A stretch of 64,000 nucleotides of DNA, taken from assembly GCF_008364825.1 (NCBI RefSeq), contig NZ_VTTO01000023.1, positions 24,886 through 88,885 of the forward strand, read 5' to 3'. The notes under the pieces are model-generated. The model made no database searches, was not told where the DNA came from, and was given only the letters and a program-made list of their open reading frames with translations. The stretch's first letter is position 1; each line of letters starts with the position of its first letter. The translations under genes were made by a program, and so were the position numbers. The DNA comes from Azospirillum sp. B21 (lineage in GTDB: Bacteria > Pseudomonadota > Alphaproteobacteria > Azospirillales > Azospirillaceae). Below are positions 1-9,487 of the stretch, one piece after another.

Positions 1-1
1 C

Positions 2-1378
2 GTTGGAAGGTTGCTTTGCGGCGCATTTGATACCGAATTCTATGAAAACCAGATTTATCTTCGGCGGATGCAGAAGGAATATGATGAGGTCTCTGCGGAG
101 TTGCGCAGCCTTTACTCGGTGTTAGGTCAAGTCGGTGAGAGTCTCTCACTTCATTCCGTTCGAGAAGAACGGCAAAAGATTATTAACATGATTGGACAAG
201 CACGCTCGGATGTCGAGCAGGCCAGAAAGGCATCTCTCGTCGAACAAGAAATGCATGCACTCTCGCTTGAGCAGGCTGAGCAGGTTTATGCTGCCTTGGA
301 GAAAGCTCAGGGCACTGTATCGAAAGTTCGGGAGGATAAAAATGCCTTGATATTGGAAATAGCTGATTCAGATGCTTTTATCAATCACCAAAAATCAAAA
401 CTCAAAAGCCTTCAAGAAGCTTCTGCTGCAAGTAATGCGTTTGGCACTGTAGAATTTATATCATGCCCAGCTTGTCTGGAACCCATAAAACATCAAGAGC
501 ATAGCCACTGCCACCTTTGCCATCAGCCTTTGAGTGAAAACGCGGGACGAAATCGTTTTATCCATATACTTAATGATGTAACTATTCAGATTAGACAATC
601 CGAAATTCTTCAGCGCGAGCGCTTTGAAGAGCTGAAGAAAATCGAGGCTTCTGAAACTGTAGCCTTGAACGAGTGGCGTCAGTTGGCAACGGCATACGGT
701 GAAGTGCGCGCTGCGCCAAGCTCCAAAAGCGATCAACTTATATCGGAAGCAAATCGTAGAATTGGATACCTTCAAGGTCAACTTGAGAACATTGAATCGC
801 GAGAGAAGATTGTTAAGAAGCTCACTCAAATTTCTGATCGGAAAGAGAAGATTAATGCAAATATTAGTAGGTTGCAAGAGCGCAATTATAACCTCATGCT
901 GGCTCAGGAATCCAGATATCAGGAAGCTAAAAACCACATCGCATCGCATATAAAGATTATTCTTAGAAAAGATCTCAGAAGGCAAGATGCATTTGAATAT
1001 GCTGATGATGTGTGGTTTGACTTCGGTGGTAATCGCATAACAGTCAATGATCAAGAGTACTTTTCAGCAAGCTCTCGCGTAATATTGAAAAATACATTTT
1101 TTGCCGCCTTCCTTCTCGCTGCCATGGAAGATAAAAAATTCCGGCATCCACGCTTTTTCATCATGGACACTATCGAAGAACATGGAATCGAGCCGGTAAG
1201 GAGCCAGAATTTTCAAAACATTCTGCTCGAGTATTTCGCAGAAACGAAAGTTGACGCGCAAATAATATTCGCGACAGCTAATATTAGTCCTGATGCAGAT
1301 GACGAAGCCTATACTGTCGGACGATTCTTCACGCGTGACGAGCCGACATTGCTATTCGAAGGAAGCGCATCTCATTAG
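2..1378 (+). CDS. SMC/Rad50-like ATPase, C-terminal part (5' end outside window)
   Basis: The frame is open from the window edge, so the N-terminal ATP-binding lobe is missing. What remains is a long heptad-rich coiled coil (about residues 15-140), a four-cysteine zinc-ribbon turn (CPAC, then CHLC about 15 residues later, near residue 155-175), a second coiled coil (about 190-310) and a C-terminal ATPase lobe. That lobe has a signature-like segment FSASSRVILKN and a Walker-B-like strand FFIMDTIEEHG, followed by a strand QIIFATANIS. This coil, zinc turn, coil layout resembles Rad50/SMC proteins and the ATPases of bacterial defence or DNA-repair systems. Base composition is clearly AT-richer than the genes to the right, which suggests acquisition by transfer. 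The partner genes would lie upstream, outside the window. The family is confident; the specific system is unknown. Confidence 0.7.
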   Translation, partial: VGRLLCGAFDTEFYENQIYLRRMQKEYDEVSAELRSLYSVLGQVGESLSLHSVREERQKIINMIGQARSDVEQARKASLVEQEMHALSLEQAEQVYAALEKAQGTVSKVREDKNALILEIADSDAFINHQKSKLKSLQEASAASNAFGTVEFISCPACLEPIKHQEHSHCHLCHQPLSENAGRNRFIHILNDVTIQIRQSEILQRERFEELKKIEASETVALNEWRQLATAYGEVRAAPSSKSDQLISEANRRIGYLQGQLENIESREKIVKKLTQISDRKEKINANISRLQERNYNLMLAQESRYQEAKNHIASHIKIILRKDLRRQDAFEYADDVWFDFGGNRITVNDQEYFSASSRVILKNTFFAAFLLAAMEDKKFRHPRFFIMDTIEEHGIEPVRSQNFQNILLEYFAETKVDAQIIFATANISPDADDEAYTVGRFFTRDEPTLLFEGSASH

Positions 1379-1411
1379 ATGATTTGCTTCTAGCGTATTA
1401 CAGTTCTAGGC

Positions 1412-1443
1412 AGACATCCGCTTCCGTATTGAAGCGGATGTCT
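1412..1443 (+). terminator. Hairpin after the ATPase gene
   Basis: A perfect 13-bp inverted repeat (AGACATCCGCTTC and its complement) with a 6-nt loop sits 34 bases after the stop codon. No T-run follows, so it may be a transcript-end or processing hairpin rather than a strict intrinsic terminator. It also marks the border between AT-rich and GC-rich DNA. Confidence 0.5.
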
Positions 1444-1546
1444 CTACATTCGGCTACGCTCAGGAATTTTCACAAAACTCCCCCAACGCCGGACCAAATT
1501 CCTATACCCTCTCCGCCCAGGTCCAACCCCTTCGCGGAGCCCCACC

Positions 1547-2242
1547 ATGCCCCTCGATAGCCGTACCTTCCAGAACGACCGTTTCCCCGCCTGGGCCGAA
1601 GAACCGCCGGTGCCGTCCGAAGGCTCGCTGGTCCCCGGTTCGCAGTTCCATGACGAGCAGTGGATCATGGCCGCCGGCATGCTGGCGCGCGGCAACAGCT
1701 TCCTTCAGGTCTCCCGCGCCATGGGGTGCAGCCGCACCACGCTCTGGCGGGCCTATTACGGCTCCAAGGATTTCCGTCACAGGGTGTGGTGGGAGCGGCA
1801 GGCGCTGAACCGCGAGGCCGAGCTGCGCCTGTCCTCGCTGCGCATCCTGGTGGCCGAGCAGATCGAGCGGCTGGTCACCTCCGGCGATGGCACCACCGTC
1901 CGCTGGATGGCCGAACGGCTCGGCCTGTTCGACGGCCTCGACCGTCCGGCCTCCAGGCGGCAAGCCGCCGACCAGGACTCGCCGCCGGCACCCCGGCCGG
2001 CCCCCAGACCGGAGGATCCGCCCGCCGTCACAATCCCCGAACTGGACGACGACATCCCCGGCGAACTGCGCGAGCGGATGGCGCCCGATCCCGCCATGGT
2101 CGCCGCCATCCTGGCCCGTCCGGAGGGCGAGGGTCCGAAGGGCGTCTTCCCCTGGACCCTCAACGAGTACGAGCATTTCCCCAACCTCAACCCCGGCCCG
2201 GTCAGCCGCCGCGCCGCCGGCCCCTTCTCCCATCCGCGCTGA
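1547..2242 (+). CDS. Hypothetical HTH protein with proline-rich tail
   Basis: 231 residues. The ATG follows GCGGAG at a good distance. Residues about 40-75 contain a helix-turn-helix of the resolvase or small-terminase kind (FLQVSRAMGCSRTTLWRAY), followed by a charged helical stretch. From about residue 145 the chain becomes proline/alanine-rich and probably disordered. Codon use matches the GC-rich host, unlike the ATPase gene to the left. No neighbour points to a job; a DNA-binding role is inferred only from the HTH. Confidence 0.55.
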   Translation: MPLDSRTFQNDRFPAWAEEPPVPSEGSLVPGSQFHDEQWIMAAGMLARGNSFLQVSRAMGCSRTTLWRAYYGSKDFRHRVWWERQALNREAELRLSSLRILVAEQIERLVTSGDGTTVRWMAERLGLFDGLDRPASRRQAADQDSPPAPRPAPRPEDPPAVTIPELDDDIPGELRERMAPDPAMVAAILARPEGEGPKGVFPWTLNEYEHFPNLNPGPVSRRAAGPFSHPR

Positions 2243-2421
2243 CGGCTCCGCCGGCCGATGCAACATCCGCCGAATCCTGTTCCACGCCGTTCCACCCCCC
2301 TGATGAGTCCGCCGATAAGCCCACCGTGACCGGCCCCGCCGGACTGTCCGACCGGGATGCTTGATCGCGCCGCCGATCTGTCCGACCCTGCGTGTCCGTT
2401 CGAACACCCGAGGATCACGCG

Positions 2422-3327
2422 ATGACCGCCGGCCCCGCCTTCACCCCAGGCTTCACCTGTGTGCTCGACGCCCGTGCCAAGCTGGGGGAGGGGCCGGTCT
2501 GGTCGGTGGACGAGCAGGCGCTCTATTGGGTCGACATCAAGGGCCGGGCGCTGAACCGCTTCGATCCGGCCACCGGGACCAATCATGCAATGTCTCTGCC
2601 GGAGGAGATCGGCTGCGTCGCCCCGCGCAAGGGCGGCGGCTTCATCGCCGGCCTGCGCTCCGGCCTGTGGCAGCTGGACGGGGAGGGGGGATTGGTCACC
2701 TGTCTCGCCGCCAATCCGGAGGACCAGGGCGCCAGCCGCTTCAACGACGGCAAGACCGATCCCGCCGGCCGCTATCTGGCCGGCACGCTGGACGAGCCCA
2801 AGGCCGGCGGCAAGGCGCATCTCTACCGCTACGACCGGCGCGGGCTGGCGGTGCTGGCCGGCGGGCTGCTGACCTCCAACGGTCTGGCCTTCAGCCCGGA
2901 CGGGCGGACCCTGTACCATTCCGACACCCCGACCTTCACCGTCTACCGCTACCGCTACGATCCCGCCACCGGTGCCGTCTCCGACCGCGAGGTCTTCGTC
3001 CGGCTGGAGCCGAAGGACGGCGACCGCGGCCGGCCGGACGGTGCGGCGGTGGATGCCGATGGCTGCTATTGGTCGGCGCTCTACGAGGGCGGGCGGGTCG
3101 CGCGCTTCTCCCCCGCCGGCGAACTGCTGTCGGAGCATCCGGTGCCGGCGCGCTGCCCGACCATGGTGGCCTTCGGCGGTCCCGACCTGCGCACCCTCTA
3201 CGTCACCACCGCCAGCGCCGGCCGCCCCGCCGACGAGCTGGAGCGCCTGCCGCAGTCCGGCGGCCTGTTCGCCATGACGGTCGATGTGCCGGGCCTGCCG
3301 GTCCCGCCCTTCGACCCGGCGGCCTGA
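2422..3327 (+). CDS. SMP-30/gluconolactonase family lactonase
   Basis: 301 residues, the usual length for the six-bladed beta-propeller SMP-30/gluconolaconase/LRE family, which hydrolyses sugar lactones with a bound divalent metal. The N-terminal LGEGPVWS contains the conserved metal-binding glutamate, with LYWVDIKGRALNRFD following; NGLAFSPDGRTLYHSDT and RPDGAAVDADGCYW carry the conserved Asn and Asp region. The ATG at 2422 is preferred over an upstream in-frame GTG because homologues start near here. It ends 2 bases before the LysR gene, so the two are probably co-transcribed, although a link between lactone hydrolysis and formate metabolism is not obvious. Confidence 0.85.
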   Translation: MTAGPAFTPGFTCVLDARAKLGEGPVWSVDEQALYWVDIKGRALNRFDPATGTNHAMSLPEEIGCVAPRKGGGFIAGLRSGLWQLDGEGGLVTCLAANPEDQGASRFNDGKTDPAGRYLAGTLDEPKAGGKAHLYRYDRRGLAVLAGGLLTSNGLAFSPDGRTLYHSDTPTFTVYRYRYDPATGAVSDREVFVRLEPKDGDRGRPDGAAVDADGCYWSALYEGGRVARFSPAGELLSEHPVPARCPTMVAFGGPDLRTLYVTTASAGRPADELERLPQSGGLFAMTVDVPGLPVPPFDPAA

Positions 3328-3329
3328 CG

Positions 3330-4280
3330 ATGTTCCGCAAGTTCGTCTATCTGCTGGCCCTGGCGCGCGAGAAGCATTTCGGCCGCGCGGCGGAAAGCTG
3401 CCACGTCTCGCAGCCCACCCTCTCCAACGCCATCCGCCAGCTGGAGGAGGAGCTTCAGGTCCCCATCGTCGAGCGCGGCCAGAAGTTCGAAGGATTCACG
3501 CCGGAGGGGATGAAGGTCCTCGAATACGCCCGCCGCATCGTCGGCGAGCGCGACAACCTGCGCCACGAGCTGCTGGCCCTGGCCCAGGGCGTCACCGGCC
3601 ATCTACGGGTGGGGGCGATTCCCTCCGCCCTGCCGGTGGTGCCCCATGTGCTGACGCCCTTCACCACCCGTTTCCCGCACATCCGCTCCACCGTCGTGTC
3701 GCTCAGTTCGCGCGAGATCCAGCGCGGCCTCGACGAATTCGAACTCGACGCCGCCATCACCTATCTCGACAACGAACCGCTGAACAACGTCCGCACCCTG
3801 CCGCTCTACACCGAGCGCTACCACCTGCTGGCCCACCGCCACGACTTGTCCGACGAGCAGATCGCCCAGGGTGCCGTGACCTGGGAAACGGCGGCCGGTC
3901 TCCGGCTCTGCCTGCTGACCCCGGACATGCAGAACCGCCGCATCGCCGACACCGCCTTCCGCATGACCGGGCGGACGGTGCAGCCGGCGATGGAGACCAA
4001 CTCCATCGTCACCCTCTACACCATCGTCCGCGCCGGCAGCTGCGCCAGCATCGTTCCCGGCCAGCTGCTGACCTTCGTGCCCCCTCATCCGGATATCGTC
4101 GCCCTGCCGCTGGTCGATCCGGAGCTGAGCCACGTCGTCGGCCTCGCCTATGCCGACCGCGACCCGCCGCCGCCGCTGGCCAAGGCGCTGGCGGTGGCCG
4201 CATCCGACGCCGACATCGCCCAGCGCGTGGCGATCAGCGTCGCCGAGGCGATGATCCCCTGGCGGGTGGCGATCCGCTGA
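3330..4280 (+). CDS. fdsR: LysR-family regulator of the formate dehydrogenase operon (FdsR-like)
   Basis: 316 residues with an N-terminal winged HTH (HFGRAAESCHVSQPTLSNAIRQ is the recognition region) and a C-terminal periplasmic-binding-like effector domain from about residue 90. It lies directly upstream of fdsG in the same direction, the position FdsR occupies in front of fdsGBACD in Cupriavidus. A LysR-type dyad lies in the intergenic region 12 bases after its stop. The specific name rests on this context rather than on sequence alone. Related proteins respond to formate. Confidence 0.75.
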   Translation: MFRKFVYLLALAREKHFGRAAESCHVSQPTLSNAIRQLEEELQVPIVERGQKFEGFTPEGMKVLEYARRIVGERDNLRHELLALAQGVTGHLRVGAIPSALPVVPHVLTPFTTRFPHIRSTVVSLSSREIQRGLDEFELDAAITYLDNEPLNNVRTLPLYTERYHLLAHRHDLSDEQIAQGAVTWETAAGLRLCLLTPDMQNRRIADTAFRMTGRTVQPAMETNSIVTLYTIVRAGSCASIVPGQLLTFVPPHPDIVALPLVDPELSHVVGLAYADRDPPPPLAKALAVAASDADIAQRVAISVAEAMIPWRVAIR

Positions 4281-4291
4281 CGGGCCGCTCT

Positions 4292-4310
4292 TGATAGCCG
4301 AAAGCTATCA
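4292..4310. promoter_or_regulatory. LysR-type operator upstream of fdsG
   Basis: TGATAGC-CGAAA-GCTATCA is a perfect 7-bp inverted repeat with a 5-base spacer. It contains the T-N11-A core and the ATAG-N7-CTAT pattern typical of LysR/OxyR-type recognition sites. It lies 153 bases upstream of the fdsG start and just after the regulator gene, so it is the best candidate for the FdsR site. Confidence 0.65.
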
Positions 4311-4462
4311 GCCAATCGGAAAATACAATTTGCTGGCATTCCGTATCCTCCGCCACTCTGACGGTGCCGGGCGCTGAGAGACGTCTGGAAAAAGCCAACA
4401 GAGCCAAGCCAGAACGACGCCCACCCCAAGTGCGGCGCGGACGATCGCAAGGAGGGAAACCC

Positions 4463-5011
4463 GTGAACGCTAGCCATCCGTGGAGCGCTGAGCGCGCCAG
4501 GACGATTGTCGAAGACAATCGGCATCTGCGCGGCGCCCTGCTGCCGATCCTTCACGCCCTGCAGGAAGAGTTCGGCTATATCGACGAGGAAGCCATCCCC
4601 CTGCTGGCGACGGAGCTGAACCTCTCGCGCGCCGACGTGCATGGCGTCGTCTCCTTCTATCACGAATTCCGCCGCGAAAAGCCCGGCCGCCACATCATCA
4701 AGGTCTGCCGGGCCGAGGCCTGCCAGTCGATGGGCGCCAACGCGCTGGTCGACCACATCAAGAAGCGCCTGCAGGTCGATTTCCACGGCACCACCGCCGA
4801 CGGCGCCTTCACGCTGGAACCGGTCTTCTGCCTGGGCAACTGCGCCCTCTCCCCCGCCGTCATGATCGACGAGAACCTGCACGGCCGGGTCTCGCCCGAC
4901 CGCTTCGACGAACTGGCGGCGGAGACGCGGACCAACCCGCAGGCCCACCAACAGATCCCCCGGCAACTCCACGGGGCCCTCAGCCACTCCCACAAGGGTC
5001 ACGCGCAATGA
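4463..5011 (+). CDS. fdsG: NAD-dependent formate dehydrogenase gamma subunit ([2Fe-2S], NuoE-like)
   Basis: 182 residues from a GTG start preceded by GGAGGG seven bases upstream. It belongs to the 24-kDa NuoE/HoxE family. Four cysteines in the thioredoxin-like [2Fe-2S] arrangement are visible: Cys82 and Cys87 (VCRAEACQSMG) and Cys123 and Cys127 (FCLGNCA). It is thought to relay or hold electrons beside the FMN subunit. Its stop overlaps the fdsB start by 4 bases (ATGA), showing translational coupling. It is the first gene of the fds operon and cytoplasmic. Confidence 0.93.
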   Translation: MNASHPWSAERARTIVEDNRHLRGALLPILHALQEEFGYIDEEAIPLLATELNLSRADVHGVVSFYHEFRREKPGRHIIKVCRAEACQSMGANALVDHIKKRLQVDFHGTTADGAFTLEPVFCLGNCALSPAVMIDENLHGRVSPDRFDELAAETRTNPQAHQQIPRQLHGALSHSHKGHAQ

Positions 5012-6588
5012 GCGGCCACCTGATCACCGTCTTCGTCCCGCGCGACTCCGCCGCTCTGTCGGTCGGCGCCGATGCGGTCGCCGCCGCCATCCGGGCCGAG
5101 GCCGCCAAGCGCGACCTGCCGGTGCGCATCGTCCGCAACGGCTCCCGCGGCATGCTCTACCTGGAACCGCTGGTCGAGGTCGAAACCCCGGAAGGCCGCG
5201 TCGCCTACGGCCCGGTCACCCCGGCCGACGTGCCCGCCCTGTTCGACGCCGGCTTCCTGACCGGCGGGGAGCATGCGCTGGGCCACGGCCTGACCGAGGA
5301 AATCCCCTATTTCAAGAAGCAGGAGCGCCTGACCTTCGCCCGCTGCGGCATCATCGATCCGCTGTCGGTCGAGGACTACCGCGCCCATGGCGGCTTCCGC
5401 GGTCTGGAGAACGCGCTGGCGATGTCCCAGGCGGAGATCGTCCAGGCGGTGACCGACAGCGGCCTGCGCGGCCGCGGCGGCGCCGGTTTCCCCACCGGCA
5501 TCAAGTGGAACACGGTGATGCAGGCCAAGGCGGACGAGAAGTTCGTCTGCTGCAATGCCGACGAGGGTGACAGCGGCACCTTCGCCGACCGCATGATCAT
5601 CGAAGGCGACCCCTTCTGCCTGATCGAGGGCATGACCATCGCCGCCATCGCGGTGGGCGCCACCTCCGGCTACGTCTACATGCGCTCGGAATACCCGCAC
5701 GCCACGGCGACCCTGCGCCACGCCATCAAGCTGGCCTATGACGAGGGCTGGCTCGGCGACAACATCCACGGCACCAACCGCAGCTTCCATCTCGACGTTC
5801 GCGTCGGCGCCGGCGCCTACATCTGCGGCGAAGAAACCGCGATGCTGGAAAGCCTGGAGGGCAAGCGCGGCATGGTCCGCGCCAAGCCGCCGCTGCCGGC
5901 GCTGGAGGGCCTGTTCGGCAAGCCGACCGTGGTCAACAACGTGCTGTCGCTCTGCTCAGTGCCGATCATCCTCGACAAGGGCGGCGAGTATTACCGCGAC
6001 TTCGGCGTCGGCCGGTCGCGCGGCACGCTGCCCTTCCAGCTCGCCGGCAACATCAAGAACGGCGGCATCGTCGAGAAGGCCTTCGGCATCACACTGCATG
6101 AACTGCTGTACGAGTATGGCGGCGGCACCATCACCGGCCGGCCGATCCGCGCGGTGCAGGTCGGCGGCCCGCTCGGCGCCTATCTGCCGCCCTCGCAGTT
6201 CGACCTGCCCAAGGATTACGAGGCCTTTGCCGCGCAGGAGGCGATGGTCGGCCATGGCGGCATCGTCGTCTTTGACGACAGCGTCGACATGGCCCAGCAG
6301 GCCCGCTTCGCCATGGAATTCTGCGTCGCCGAATCCTGCGGCAAATGCACCCCCTGCCGCATCGGCTCCACCCGCGGCATGGAGACGCTGGACAAGATCA
6401 TCGCCGGCAAGAATGTCGACGCGAACCTCGAACTGCTCGCCGACCTCTGCGACGTGATGGTGGACGGCTCGCTCTGCGCCATGGGCGGCATGACGCCCTA
6501 TCCGGTGCGCAGCGCGGTGAAGCACTTCCCCGAAGACTTCCGCAAAAAGACCCCGGCCGTCCGCGTCACCCACATCGCCGCCGAATAA
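5008..6588 (+). CDS. fdsB: NAD-dependent formate dehydrogenase beta subunit (FMN, [4Fe-4S], NuoF-like)
   Basis: 526 residues. The N-terminal ~120 residues form a thioredoxin-like extension as in HoxF/FdsB. The FMN/NAD-binding core follows: GLRGRGGAGFPTGIKW near residue 155, CCNADEGDSGTF and GAGAYICGEETAM. The C-terminal ESCGKCTPCRIG (about residues 441-450) plus a later Cys in SLCAMG (about 489) bind a [4Fe-4S] cluster. This diaphorase subunit passes electrons from the Mo subunit to NAD+. Confidence 0.95.
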   Translation: MSGHLITVFVPRDSAALSVGADAVAAAIRAEAAKRDLPVRIVRNGSRGMLYLEPLVEVETPEGRVAYGPVTPADVPALFDAGFLTGGEHALGHGLTEEIPYFKKQERLTFARCGIIDPLSVEDYRAHGGFRGLENALAMSQAEIVQAVTDSGLRGRGGAGFPTGIKWNTVMQAKADEKFVCCNADEGDSGTFADRMIIEGDPFCLIEGMTIAAIAVGATSGYVYMRSEYPHATATLRHAIKLAYDEGWLGDNIHGTNRSFHLDVRVGAGAYICGEETAMLESLEGKRGMVRAKPPLPALEGLFGKPTVVNNVLSLCSVPIILDKGGEYYRDFGVGRSRGTLPFQLAGNIKNGGIVEKAFGITLHELLYEYGGGTITGRPIRAVQVGGPLGAYLPPSQFDLPKDYEAFAAQEAMVGHGGIVVFDDSVDMAQQARFAMEFCVAESCGKCTPCRIGSTRGMETLDKIIAGKNVDANLELLADLCDVMVDGSLCAMGGMTPYPVRSAVKHFPEDFRKKTPAVRVTHIAAE

Positions 6589-6611
6589 CGAGCGACCCAG
6601 GAGCACCCGAG

Positions 6612-9467
6612 ATGACCCTCATCCACGAGACCGACTACGGCACCCCCGCCCGCGTCTCCGAGACCCTGGTGACGCTGGAGATCGACGGCCGCAGCATCAC
6701 CGTTCCCGAAGGCACCTCCGTGATGCGCGCCGCGATGGACGCCGGCATCACCGTGCCGAAGCTCTGCGCGACCGACAGCCTGGAGCCCTTCGGCTCCTGC
6801 CGCCTCTGCGCCGTGGAGATCGAGGGGCGCCGCGGCACTCCGGCCTCCTGCACCACGCCCGTCGCCCCGGGCATGAAGGTCCACACCCAGACCGACAAGC
6901 TGGCCAAGCTGCGCCGCGGCGTGATGGAGCTGTACATCTCCGACCACCCGCTCGACTGCCTGACCTGCGCCGCCAACGGTGACTGCGAGTTGCAGGACAT
7001 GGCCGGTGCCGTCGGCCTGCGCAACGTCCGGTACGGTTTCGACGGCGAAAACCATCGCGCTGCCGCGAAGGACGAGAGCAATCCGTACTTCACCTTCGAC
7101 GCCTCCAAGTGCATCGTCTGCTCGCGCTGCGTCCGCGCCTGCCAGGAAACCCAGGGCACCTTCGCGCTGACCATCGACGGGCGCGGCTTTGCCTCCACGG
7201 TGTCGCCGGGCGCCAAGGAAAGCTTCATGGACAGCGAATGCGTGTCCTGCGGCGCCTGCGTCCAGGCCTGCCCGACCGCGACCCTGACCGAGAAGTCGAT
7301 CATCGAGCACGGCCAGCCGGAGCACAGCGTCATCACCACCTGCGCCTATTGCGGCGTCGGCTGCTCCTTCAAGGCGGAGCTGCAGGGCACCACGGTGGTG
7401 CGCATGACGCCGTGGAAGAATGGCGGCGCCAACGAGGGCCATAGCTGCGTCAAGGGCCGCTTCGCCTGGGGCTACGCCACCCACAAGGACCGCATCATGA
7501 AGCCCATGGTGCGCGAGAAGATCACCGACCCGTGGCGCGAGGTGTCGTGGGAGGAGGCGATCGCCTACGCCGCGGAGCGGCTGAAGGCGGTGCAGGCCAA
7601 GTACGGCCGGGGCTCCATCGGCGGCATCACCTCGTCGCGCTGCACCAACGAGGAGGTCTATGTCGTCCAGAAGATGATCCGGGCCGCCTTCGGCACCAAC
7701 AACATCGACACTTGCGCCCGCGTCTGCCATTCGCCGACCGGCTACGGCCTGTCGCAGACCTTCGGCACCTCGGCCGGCACGCAGGATTTCAAGAGCGTCG
7801 ACAAGTCCGACGTCATCCTGGTCATCGGCGCCAACCCGACCGACGGCCACCCGGTGTTCGGCTCGCGCATGAAGAAGCGGCTGCGCGCCGGCGCCAAGCT
7901 GATCGTCATCGACCCGCGCCGCATCGATCTGGTGCGCAGCCCGCATGTCAAGGCCGAATACCATCTCCAGCTCCAGCCCGGCACCAACGTCGCGGTTGTG
8001 AACGCCATCGCCCATGTCATCGTCACCGAAGGGCTGGTGAACCGCTCCTTCGTCGAGGAACGCTGCGATTCCAAGGAGTTCGCGAAGTGGGAGGCGTTCA
8101 TCGCCGAGCAGCGCAACTCGCCGGAATATCTGGAATCGCGCACCGGCGTCCCGGCCGATCAGGTCCGCGCCGCCGCCCGCCTCTACGCCACCGGCGGCAA
8201 CGCCGCGATCTATTACGGCCTGGGCGTGACCGAGCACAGCCAGGGCTCCAGCACGGTGATGGCGATCGCCAACCTCGCGATGGCGACCGGCAACATCGGC
8301 CGCGAGGGCGTCGGCGTGAACCCGTTGCGCGGCCAGAACAACGTGCAGGGCTCCTGCGACATGGGCTCCTTCCCGCACGAGCTGCCGGGCTACCGCCATG
8401 TGTCGGACGATCTCGTCCGCCAGGAGTTCGAGGCCGCCTGGGGTGTCACGCTGGATCCGGAACCGGGCCTGCGCATCCCCAACATGTTCGACAGCGCCCA
8501 TGACGGCAGCTTCCGTGGCCTGTTCGTGCAGGGCGAGGACATCGTCCAGTCCGACCCCAACACCACCCACGTCACCTCGGCGCTGGAATCGCTGGACATC
8601 GTCATCGTCCAGGACCTGTTCCTGAACGAGACGGCGGCCTTCGCCCATGTCTTCTTCCCCGGCACCTCCTTCCTGGAAAAGGACGGCACCTTCACCAACG
8701 CCGAGCGCCGCATCAACCGCGTCCGCAAGGCGATGCCGTCCAAGGTCGGCAAGGACGAGCATTGGGTCGCCTGCGCGCTGGCGACGGCGATGGGCTACCC
8801 GATGCACTACGAGACCACGTCCGAGATCATGGACGAGATCGCCCGTCTGACCCCGACCTTCCGCGGCGTCAGCTTCGAGAAGCTCGACCGCGTCGGCAGC
8901 GTCCAGTGGCCCTGCACCGGGTTGGAGGACGACGACACCGGCATGGCGATCATGCATGGCGAGAGCTTTGCCCGCGGCCTCGGCCGCTTCGTCATCACCG
9001 AATATGTGCCGACCGACGAGCGGACCACGCGGATGTACCCGCTGGTGCTGACCACCGGGCGCATCCTTGCCCACTACAATGTCGGCGCTCAGACACGCCG
9101 CACCGCCAACGTCGCCTGGCATCCGGAGGACGTGCTGGAGATCAACGCGGTGGACGCCGAGATCCGCGGCGTCAAGGACGGCGACATGGTGTCGCTCGCC
9201 AGCCGCATGGGGGCGACGACGTTGCGTGCCGTCATTTCCGACCGCATGCCGGCCGGCGTCGTCTACACCACCTTCCACCACCCGGTGACCGGCGCCAACG
9301 TCATCACCACCGAGAATTCGGATTGGGCGACCAACTGCCCAGAATACAAGGTGACGGCGGTGCAGGTCGCCCGCAGCAACCAGCCGTCGGACTGGCAGGT
9401 CGACTACGCGAAGAACGACGTCGAGCGCAAGCGCATCGCTGCCGCCAATGTCCTCGCTGCAGAATAA
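6612..9467 (+). CDS. fdsA: NAD-dependent formate dehydrogenase alpha subunit (Mo/W-bis-MGD catalytic)
   Basis: 951 residues, starting at the ATG after CAGGAG. The N-terminal ~240 residues match NuoG: a [2Fe-2S] set (Cys52, 63, 66, 80), a His-ligated [4Fe-4S] set (HPLDCLTCAANGDC, 112-125) and two ferredoxin-type clusters (CIVCSRCVRAC at 167-177, CVSCGACVQAC at 210-220). A further [4Fe-4S] site CAYCGVGC (244-251) opens the molybdopterin domain. Cys372-His373 in RVCHSP are the metal-ligand cysteine and active-site histidine, so the enzyme uses Cys, not selenocysteine. It oxidises formate to CO2 in the cytoplasm. Confidence 0.96.
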   Translation: MTLIHETDYGTPARVSETLVTLEIDGRSITVPEGTSVMRAAMDAGITVPKLCATDSLEPFGSCRLCAVEIEGRRGTPASCTTPVAPGMKVHTQTDKLAKLRRGVMELYISDHPLDCLTCAANGDCELQDMAGAVGLRNVRYGFDGENHRAAAKDESNPYFTFDASKCIVCSRCVRACQETQGTFALTIDGRGFASTVSPGAKESFMDSECVSCGACVQACPTATLTEKSIIEHGQPEHSVITTCAYCGVGCSFKAELQGTTVVRMTPWKNGGANEGHSCVKGRFAWGYATHKDRIMKPMVREKITDPWREVSWEEAIAYAAERLKAVQAKYGRGSIGGITSSRCTNEEVYVVQKMIRAAFGTNNIDTCARVCHSPTGYGLSQTFGTSAGTQDFKSVDKSDVILVIGANPTDGHPVFGSRMKKRLRAGAKLIVIDPRRIDLVRSPHVKAEYHLQLQPGTNVAVVNAIAHVIVTEGLVNRSFVEERCDSKEFAKWEAFIAEQRNSPEYLESRTGVPADQVRAAARLYATGGNAAIYYGLGVTEHSQGSSTVMAIANLAMATGNIGREGVGVNPLRGQNNVQGSCDMGSFPHELPGYRHVSDDLVRQEFEAAWGVTLDPEPGLRIPNMFDSAHDGSFRGLFVQGEDIVQSDPNTTHVTSALESLDIVIVQDLFLNETAAFAHVFFPGTSFLEKDGTFTNAERRINRVRKAMPSKVGKDEHWVACALATAMGYPMHYETTSEIMDEIARLTPTFRGVSFEKLDRVGSVQWPCTGLEDDDTGMAIMHGESFARGLGRFVITEYVPTDERTTRMYPLVLTTGRILAHYNVGAQTRRTANVAWHPEDVLEINAVDAEIRGVKDGDMVSLASRMGATTLRAVISDRMPAGVVYTTFHHPVTGANVITTENSDWATNCPEYKVTAVQVARSNQPSDWQVDYAKNDVERKRIAAANVLAAE

Positions 9468-9487
9468 CGTCCTGAGGAGTGGGAAGC

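Noticed and set aside
1777..3138. Minus-strand open frame of 453 codons
   Set aside because: Covers the HTH gene and the gluconolactonase gene in antisense; low-complexity translation.
6498..9281. Long minus-strand open frame, 927 codons
   Set aside because: Lies antisense to fdsA, which is full length with all cofactor motifs; the translation has no domain.
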